Source: Linum tenue | Taxonomy: Eukaryota; Streptophyta; Magnoliopsida; Malpighiales; Linaceae | Length of the DNA stretch: 64,000 nucleotides | Direction: 5' to 3' | Assembly (NCBI GenBank): GCA_946122785.1 | Contig: CAMGYJ010000009.1 | Location: 29,175,633 to 29,239,632, forward strand | Part shown: piece after piece, positions 58,193 through 64,000 of the stretch | Position numbering within the stretch: the stretch's first letter is position 1 | Layout of the letters: each line of letters begins with the position of its first letter | The notes under the pieces: generated by a model | Seen by the model: the letters and a program-made list of their open reading frames with translations, nothing else | What the model was told of the DNA's origin: nothing | The model's database searches: none | Program-made: the position numbers and the translations under genes

Positions 58193-58789
58193 TAGTGGCG
58201 GATACATGGGGCTTTAGGGGTGTCCCGGGACACCCCTAAAATTTGGGGAAACGAATATCCAACTCCCGGTAGTAGTTTCGTATGAATAAAAAAATTATAA
58301 TTGGTAATTCGGGACACTCTTAAATTTTGAAAAAAGTTAATCATGTCCCGGTAGTAGTTTGCGTATGATTAAAAATATATAAGTAGTAGTCTGTGTTATT
58401 CAAACCTAGGACACTACTATTATTAAACATATTCTCTAGGTTGCAACTCATTTGTTGTTTTATTTTAGACACTATGTTATAGTAAAAAACACTATTCTTT
58501 ATTCCCAATTATTTTCAAAACTTAACAATTAAACTCATTCGAGTTATCCTTAATTTGAATTGATTTTATAGGTATAGTGTAAGAGTTGAAAGAGTCTTTC
58601 AAGTTTGAGTTACATCAGGAACAAGGTTAGAAATTGAATAAGCGATCAGTTCGGGAATTATTGTCTAATATGGTATATTTGCACTAGTCGGATATTTATT
58701 TGATTTATGAATTATTTAATTTAATTTTTAATTAAAATTTAATTTTTGAAAGAGGACACCCCTATAAAAATTTCCTGGATCCGCCACTG
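58193..58789. mobile_element. hAT-type MITE, 597 bp, TSD CGTGTTAG
   Basis: Left end TAGTGGCGGAT and complement of right end CAGTGGCGGATCCAGG form the terminal repeats. The 8-bp target duplication CGTGTTAG is exact (58185-58192, 58790-58797), as expected for hAT. Just inside, GGGTGTCCCGGGACACCCCT (a 20-bp stretch that is mostly palindromic) can fold back. Interior AT-rich, no transposase. Confidence 0.88.
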
Positions 58790-59152
58790 CGTGTTAGTAT
58801 TTGAGAATATGTTAATTAACATGTGTTAGGTAAACTATTGTCATGCATATGTGAAAATTTGTGTTCTTTAAGAAAATATGAAGCATGTTTGATATTGTTT
58901 CTGAGAACGCTCATAATCCGAAATGACCTGTAACCCGACCCGAAACCGCATGGGTTGGGTCAATATTTGACCCGAAATCAGCCAACCAAACATGACCCGA
59001 CGCGTAACCGAAGTTCACAACCCGAAATTACCCAACCCGACCATTTCTATATTTCCATTCACGCTCTCTTTTCTTCCTCCGATCCCCAGCCTGGCACTTA
59101 TACCCTAACCCTGCTCTTTCCTCCTCCAGCGATCGAAGCCATTTATAGGGGG

Positions 59153-59262
59153 GAGGTGCCGAAGAAGAGGACCGGCCGGAAGAAAGGGAGACGAGGTTGC
59201 CGTCGGAAATGGCGGAAGGTGTGCTGCGGAGTCCACCGCCGGCCGGCGAGCCATATATGAAG
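59153..59262 (+). pseudogene. Relic of a second DREB1/CBF gene, AP2 domain deleted
   Basis: 59153-59193 matches the DREB1 gene at 4921-4965 (GAGGTGCCGAAGAAG..., encoding EVPKKRTGR), then jumps to sequence matching 5365-5420 (GAGGTTGC(C/T)GTCGGAAATG, then GCGGAAGG, encoding RLPSEMAEG...SPPP). About 400 bp in between, covering almost all of the AP2 domain and DSAWR, are missing, and the join occurs where GGGAGACG meets GAGGTTGC with one shared base. The deletion also shifts the frame. The upstream part of the gene is not recognisable, and the 3' end is cut near the LINE poly(A). It cannot act as a transcription factor. Confidence 0.8.
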
Positions 59263-59376
59263 TAGTGGAAGACAGACAGCAACGTACGAGTGGGGTTACC
59301 TGGAGAGCTGCCTGGTATGTCATTTTTTTTTTTTTGACAAAGGACACTGATTTCCATTTCTTGCGGCATAAGCCAG

Positions 59377-62300
59377 TCAACCCAACAAAGGAGCTACAAC
59401 ATCAAGAATATTTAACCATTGAGATGGTAGTTGGTTTCTAGCACAGGATTTAGCAACCCAATTAGCCTTTGTATTCTTCTTGCGGCTGAAATGCTGCAAC
59501 TTGATGAGGGGGTTGTCTGCTAAGAGTCTCTGAATGCATCCCAGTCGTGCAGCTGCTCTCCATGGCCAAGAAATGGAGTCGCTGTGGATTGCCTTTACCA
59601 GTTGCAAGCAATCAGACATTAGTACACATGGGGACTGCAGGGTTGCAGCGAGACGAGAGCCTTCCAGTAAGGCTGTGGCTTCTGCTTCAAGAGGGGAGAA
59701 ACAATGCATAAGCTCAGCCCTGCCATCACAAACTTGACCATGGCTGTTCGTAACCACGACGCCATACGCCGCCTTCTGGGACTCGTCAAAAAACGAGCCA
59801 TCACAGTGTACTTCAAAAAGCTGAGTACCTGGCGGTGGTGTAGATTGTTGCTGGGGTGGGGTAGGCTGAGTTTGAAGGGGACCTTCATGAGCTTTCCTTG
59901 GGCAGGTGGACCACTGAGTGTATGCTGCATCAGCTGACAGAATAATTGATGGTGGCCACGGCTGCTTGTTCCTGAAAATCTTCTCATTTCTGGACTTCCA
60001 AATTTCCCAGCTAAGGAAAATAACTTTCTGAATCGTTTCTGCTGGGTAAAAATGGCGGAGGGAGTCAAGCCATTCAAGGAAGGAGGACATCTGTGAAGGT
60101 TGGGGGAGGGTAGGCCACTGTTGCTTCCAGACCTCTGCCGCGTTGTGGCACATAAAAAGGCAGTGATGAATTGATTCTGTAGCGCGTCCACACAGCGGGC
60201 ACTCCTTTGAGGTGGCACATTTCCTCTGAAATAGATTTTCTTTACACGCCAGTGCCCCTCTAGTTACCCTCCAAACGAAGAACTTGAGCTTAGGGGGTAA
60301 GGATAAACTCCATAGCCACTTCCACCGATCTCTGCTTGTCACCGGAATATCCTCAGCCCACCCTCCTATGTGTCGATCCTGCATATGGAAGAGGTTGAAA
60401 GCAGATTTCACTGTGAAATTGCCTCGGTCAGTGTACCTCCACGCCCAGAAGTCCTCCATCGATTCCGGCCCAATGGGGATAGCAGCCACCTGGATCAAGT
60501 CTTGCGGACTAAGGAAACTGGATAATAGGTCAAATTTCCATTCCCTTGTGATTTCGTCGATCCAAGTATGGGCAGTATCAGATGCATTCCACTCAAACTG
60601 GAGGAGAGGCCCCGGTCTGTCAAACCTCCAAGGATCGTGAAACAACCTGGTAGTCTTTCCATTGCCAATCACCCTGATGAGACCCTTAGCCATCCATTTT
60701 TTCGCTTCACACAAACTGGCCCAGATCCATGATGCCTTCCCGCCTTTTTTTGCATTAAGGAAATCAGTATTAGGGAAGTAAATACTTTTCAATACCTTAA
60801 CCCAAAGGGCCTCCTTGTTGGTAATGATCCTCCAGGCTTGCTTGGCAAGAAGTGCAAGGTTGAAGATGTGAAAAGGGCGGAAACCAAGCCCCCCTTCCTC
60901 CTTCGGTGCATACAACACGTGCCCTGCTCTCCAATGGATCGTTCTTTTTGTCATTGATCCTCCCCAGAAGAAAGACTTAAGCATGGAGTCCATTCTGTTC
61001 GTGCTACTCTTTGGCAGGAGGAATAAACTCATTATATATGATGGGACTGCCTGAAAAACTGCTTTCAGTAGCACTTCTTTGCCTCCTGGGGACAGGAGGA
61101 GACTCTTCCAGGCTTCCCCTTTCGATTCCATTCGTCTCAAGAGGAAATGGAAAGTTTCTTTCTTTGATCGTCCCCATTCAGTAGGAACTCCCAGGTAGTT
61201 GGAGTGGCAGGGGGTAGCAGCAAAACCCGAGCTTGACACAATCCTGGCCCGTTCATCATTTGGGACATTACAGCTAAAGAAGAAAGAAGATTTGTTCCTG
61301 TTAACCTCCTGACCAGTGACCGATCCATACTGGTTGAGGATGTTCAAGATTTTATCCGCTTCATCGCAGGAGGCCTCCCCAAAAATCACTGTGTCATCTG
61401 CGAATAAACAATGTGACAGCACAGGGCAGTTTCTGTTTAGCCTGATCCCCTGTAAATCATTGTTCCCAACTGCTTTCTCTATCAGGAAAGATAATGCATT
61501 CGACATAAGGATGAACAGCAGAGGAGACAGGGGGTCCCCTTGTCTAATTCCTCTGGATGGGGTGAACTCCCTCGACGGCTCTCCATTGAAAAGGATGCTG
61601 AAAGTGACTGTTCTGATACATGAGGAAACCCACTTACACCACATTTCGTTAAAACCATAGGCTTTCAAAAGGGAAAGTAAGAGATCCCATTCAACCATAT
61701 CATAAGCTTTTTTCATGTCGAGTTTCATCATCATCTCCCTCTTCTTACCCGTTTTGTGCTTCTTGAAATGGTTGAGAACTTCATGTACAATAATGATGTT
61801 GTCTTGAATCTGTCGTCCCCCTGTAAAAGCAGCCTGGAGTTCGTTAACCAATTCGGGTAAAAAAGGCTGAAGCCTATTAGTCATAACTTTGGTGATGACT
61901 TTATATCGGAAATTGCAGCAGCTAATTGGCCTGAACTGACTAATCACTTCAGGGTTATCCACCTTGGGTATAATTGTGATGAAGGTCTTATTCCAATTCT
62001 CCGGCATTACTCCTGTAAGAAAGAAGTTGGAAATCTCGTCACACAGGGATTCCCCCACAATGTTCCAATACTTTCTGAAGAATAGGCCCTGGAAACCATC
62101 AGGACCCGGCGCCTTTGAAGCCCCCAACTGGAAAACCGCCTTGCGTATTTCCTCTCTACTCACCAGTGAGGTCAGTAGGCAGTTAGTCTCGTCATTGACC
62201 ATCTTTGGGAAGCCATCCATAATATTCGGCTCGAGCACTCTGTTATTGGACGTGAATAAATTGATGTAAAAGTCACTTGCATGATCCCTTAGATCCTGAA

Positions 62301-63438
62301 CATTATCAATCCAGCCACCCTCCTCATTTCTTAATTTGCCGATTCGGTTTCTGTTTTTCCTCCTGATGGTAGAGGCGTGGAAAAATCCGGAATTTTGATC
62401 CCCTTCTTGAAGCCAACTGATCCTCGATCTTTGCTGCCAGAAACTTTCTTCCATAGTCCAAATACACTCAAGCTCTTGGAGAAGCTTTGTCTCTTCTCCA
62501 ACCAAAATAGGGCACGTTCTATCTCCTTGTAAAAATTGAAGCTTGGACCGGATTTCCCCTTCTCGTTTCTGTTTAGCTCTCCTGTCCAGCTTGTTCCAAT
62601 TCTGCAAATCCTTCTGGCAGTCCAAGAGCATTGAATCCACCTTGCCCCCTCTCTTCCATCTGTCAGTGATAATTTTGCCACATTCTTCGCTTTCCCTCCA
62701 TCTTTTATCGAATCTGAAAGGAGTACAACGATTATTAGCTGCTGGATGAAGATCAACCCTGATAGGGCAGTGGTCTGACTCCACAAAGTCCTCGTGATAC
62801 ACCATGGCAGACTCAAACAAGGTCCTCCATGAGGTCGAGCATAATGCACGATCAAGCCTTTCTCGAATTAAATCATCCCCTTGTTGCTTATTGCTCCATG
62901 TAAACACTTCGCCTGAGAAACCAAGGTCAAGTAAAGCATTACGAGTCATGAAGTACTTGAAAGGAGATACATTCTCATTGCGAAGGGGGCATCTCCCCTG
63001 CTTTTCGAAAGGAAAAACGACGACATTCAAGTCCCCTACAATCAACCATCTATCTTCTTGATTCTCTCTTAGTGCCGTGAGTCGGTCCCAAAAGAGTCGT
63101 CTCTCTACCGCCGTGGTAGGAGCGTGAACAAAAGTGCAGAAAAAACTAATTCCAGCCTTACTAATGCTGGTATCGATGAAAAACCTACAAGAGTCTAACA
63201 CCGTCACATTCACATCCTCCTTCCACCAAAGGGCGAGTCCACTGCCTTCAACCTCTGGACTAACATACTTCGCATACTCAAACTTCATCCTATTCCTTCT
63301 GGCTTCCATGAAAGATTCTTCCTTTTTTGTTTCCATGAGAAAGAGGATGGAAGGGCCAAATTGCCGACACAGCCTGCCGCAATAGCTTCTTGTAAGGGGT
63401 TGGCCGAACCCCCTACAGTTCCAGCTTAGGATCCTCAT
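59377..63438 (-). CDS. LINE ORF2: endonuclease, reverse transcriptase, RNase H
   Basis: Open frame of 1353 codons from ATG 63438. The frame is open for 24 codons upstream, but MRILSWNCRG is where plant LINE endonucleases begin, and this ATG overlaps the ORF1 stop. AP-endonuclease: WNCRG, METK, GDLN and SDHCPI (about residues 5-225). RT: KAPGPDGF, GRQIQDNII, RQGDPLSPLLF and the catalytic FADD (about residue 680). A zinc-binding zf-RVT region with CPLC follows near 1080, and an RNase H-like domain (EVHCDGSF, then EAEATALLEG, ending RKKNTKANWVAKSC) at about 1205-1345. The C-terminal RNase H is common in plant LINEs. It should nick target DNA and copy LINE RNA there. Confidence 0.95.
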   Translation of the reverse strand: MRILSWNCRGFGQPLTRSYCGRLCRQFGPSILFLMETKKEESFMEARRNRMKFEYAKYVSPEVEGSGLALWWKEDVNVTVLDSCRFFIDTSISKAGISFFCTFVHAPTTAVERRLFWDRLTALRENQEDRWLIVGDLNVVVFPFEKQGRCPLRNENVSPFKYFMTRNALLDLGFSGEVFTWSNKQQGDDLIRERLDRALCSTSWRTLFESAMVYHEDFVESDHCPIRVDLHPAANNRCTPFRFDKRWRESEECGKIITDRWKRGGKVDSMLLDCQKDLQNWNKLDRRAKQKREGEIRSKLQFLQGDRTCPILVGEETKLLQELECIWTMEESFWQQRSRISWLQEGDQNSGFFHASTIRRKNRNRIGKLRNEEGGWIDNVQDLRDHASDFYINLFTSNNRVLEPNIMDGFPKMVNDETNCLLTSLVSREEIRKAVFQLGASKAPGPDGFQGLFFRKYWNIVGESLCDEISNFFLTGVMPENWNKTFITIIPKVDNPEVISQFRPISCCNFRYKVITKVMTNRLQPFLPELVNELQAAFTGGRQIQDNIIIVHEVLNHFKKHKTGKKREMMMKLDMKKAYDMVEWDLLLSLLKAYGFNEMWCKWVSSCIRTVTFSILFNGEPSREFTPSRGIRQGDPLSPLLFILMSNALSFLIEKAVGNNDLQGIRLNRNCPVLSHCLFADDTVIFGEASCDEADKILNILNQYGSVTGQEVNRNKSSFFFSCNVPNDERARIVSSSGFAATPCHSNYLGVPTEWGRSKKETFHFLLRRMESKGEAWKSLLLSPGGKEVLLKAVFQAVPSYIMSLFLLPKSSTNRMDSMLKSFFWGGSMTKRTIHWRAGHVLYAPKEEGGLGFRPFHIFNLALLAKQAWRIITNKEALWVKVLKSIYFPNTDFLNAKKGGKASWIWASLCEAKKWMAKGLIRVIGNGKTTRLFHDPWRFDRPGPLLQFEWNASDTAHTWIDEITREWKFDLLSSFLSPQDLIQVAAIPIGPESMEDFWAWRYTDRGNFTVKSAFNLFHMQDRHIGGWAEDIPVTSRDRWKWLWSLSLPPKLKFFVWRVTRGALACKENLFQRKCATSKECPLCGRATESIHHCLFMCHNAAEVWKQQWPTLPQPSQMSSFLEWLDSLRHFYPAETIQKVIFLSWEIWKSRNEKIFRNKQPWPPSIILSADAAYTQWSTCPRKAHEGPLQTQPTPPQQQSTPPPGTQLFEVHCDGSFFDESQKAAYGVVVTNSHGQVCDGRAELMHCFSPLEAEATALLEGSRLAATLQSPCVLMSDCLQLVKAIHSDSISWPWRAAARLGCIQRLLADNPLIKLQHFSRKKNTKANWVAKSCARNQLPSQWLNILDVVAPLLG

Positions 63439-64000
63439 TCGAGATGAGGCGGCTTGAGGCTTGCCGCCGCCGCCCTCGGAGTGGAAGATTCCCCTTCTCC
63501 GGACTGGCATCCATCCGCCGTGAGCTCCGCCAAAGTCTTCCTTCTGACTAAGCTTCTCCTTCTCTGATAGGTCTTCCTGTTTTCCCCTGGAACAAAAGAC
63601 ATGGAACTAAAAGAAATGTTAGATGGGGCCTCTTGTGGTGTTGAGGCCGAGGGACTGTTTCTCTGATCCGGCTTCCTTTTCTTCTCAGGTCTGGGCTGAT
63701 CCGCCTCTGCTGGGGCCCCATATGGATCATTAGGCAGATCACTCGGATGGGCTTGATAGACCTTGGCTGGGTTGGTGGTGCCTTGGCTGAGATGGGCTTG
63801 ATAGGCATGTACTGGGTTGGTGGTGACCTGGCTAGGATGGGCCGGCATAACAGGACCTCTTGGAGCTTCACTATTCATCTGGTTTGGGCCGCCCAGAGAC
63901 AGGGACTGGCCCATCTCAAACAAACCCGCCCACTTCTCTTTGTTGGTCTCCTTCTCCCCTAAGTCCAGGCTTTGTTGCATTGCTCTCGTCGTCTTCTCCA
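63435..64000 (-). CDS. LINE ORF1, C-terminal part (partial)
   Basis: Frame open from the window edge to TGA at 63437-63435. The N-terminal RNA-binding parts would lie outside. What is visible is a low-complexity tail: a 15-residue unit (AHPSQVTTNPVHAYQ, AHLSQGTTNPAKVYQ, then AHPSD) repeated between about 63845 and 63735, a basic stretch PEKKRKPD, and KTYQRRRSLVRRK near the end. ORF1 proteins bind LINE RNA. It overlaps the ORF2 start by the four bases ATGA. Confidence 0.8.
   Translation of the reverse strand, partial: EKTTRAMQQSLDLGEKETNKEKWAGLFEMGQSLSLGGPNQMNSEAPRGPVMPAHPSQVTTNPVHAYQAHLSQGTTNPAKVYQAHPSDLPNDPYGAPAEADQPRPEKKRKPDQRNSPSASTPQEAPSNISFSSMSFVPGENRKTYQRRRSLVRRKTLAELTADGCQSGEGESSTPRAAAASLKPPHLE

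Larger units (their letters stand above)
59323..64000 (-). mobile_element. Plant L1-type LINE, runs off the window
   Basis: A run of 13 T at 59323-59335 is the poly(A) tail of a minus-strand LINE. Inside it come a 3' UTR of about 40 bp, ORF2 and the end of ORF1, which continues past 64000. The intact ORF2 suggests a recent insertion. Target duplication cannot be checked because the 5' end is outside. Confidence 0.93.

Noticed and set aside
58955..59260. 101-codon plus-strand frame over the DREB1 relic
   Set aside because: It reads the relic partly in the wrong frame after the deletion; only the short EVPKKRTGR part corresponds to the original protein.

Overview
This looks like nuclear DNA of a flowering plant, most likely a eudicot. 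It has GT-AG introns, a DREB1/CBF transcription factor, plant LTR-retrotransposon lineages (Ty1/copia and Ty3/gypsy of the Athila/Tat and chromovirus types), a Cassandra TRIM carrying 5S rRNA-like sequence, plant L1-type LINEs, MULEs and hAT MITEs. It is a gene-poor, repeat-rich interval. The only clear host gene is an intact DREB1/CBF gene at 4762-5514. A fragment of a second copy, with most of its AP2 domain deleted, lies at 59153-59262 beside a LINE. I read the window as an old CBF locus pulled apart by nested transposons.

Layout. 1-4515: AT-rich repeats, then a broken copia 3' part and a broken LINE 3' part, both on minus. 4516-5956: the DREB1 gene. 5957-20778: a 14.8 kb Mutator-like element (MULE) with about 0.8 kb imperfect terminal inverted repeats inside an (AT)n tract. 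It carries an intact 290-codon plant transposon-type ORF, a decayed multi-exon ULP1/C48 peptidase-like gene on minus, a FAR1/MURA-type transposase gene on plus with two in-frame stops, and about 5 kb of duplicated non-coding sequence with telomere-like motifs. 21027-22325: a small non-autonomous MULE with a perfect 9-bp target duplication. 22335-25174: no convincing gene.

25175-32404: a gag-only chromovirus-like element whose left LTR holds a young complete copia (26097-30824; LTRs differ at one site by eye; one 1314-codon ORF). 33335-52200: a nest of minus-strand Athila/Tat-like gypsy elements. Element 3 has its LTR split by element 1 (33872-39794, TSD GAAGG), which keeps gag-protease but has lost RT, RNase H and the integrase core. 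Element 3's internal part is then interrupted by element 2 (42693-52200), which holds a solo LTR and a Cassandra TRIM. Arrays of palindromes recur in the LTRs and internal parts of these elements.

52631-57405: a decayed copia with an inverted LTR piece at its 5' edge, followed by a TRIM remnant and a hAT MITE (58193-58789). 59323-64000: a LINE on minus with intact endonuclease-RT-RNase H ORF2, whose ATG overlaps the ORF1 stop as ATGA.

How the parts relate. The TEs form a readable insertion order: several carry exact target-site duplications and sit inside the LTRs of others. Most coding capacity is dead. The DREB1 gene, the copia polyprotein, the LINE ORF2 and the 290-codon MULE passenger are the intact frames. 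All similarities and mismatch counts were judged by eye, without alignment software.
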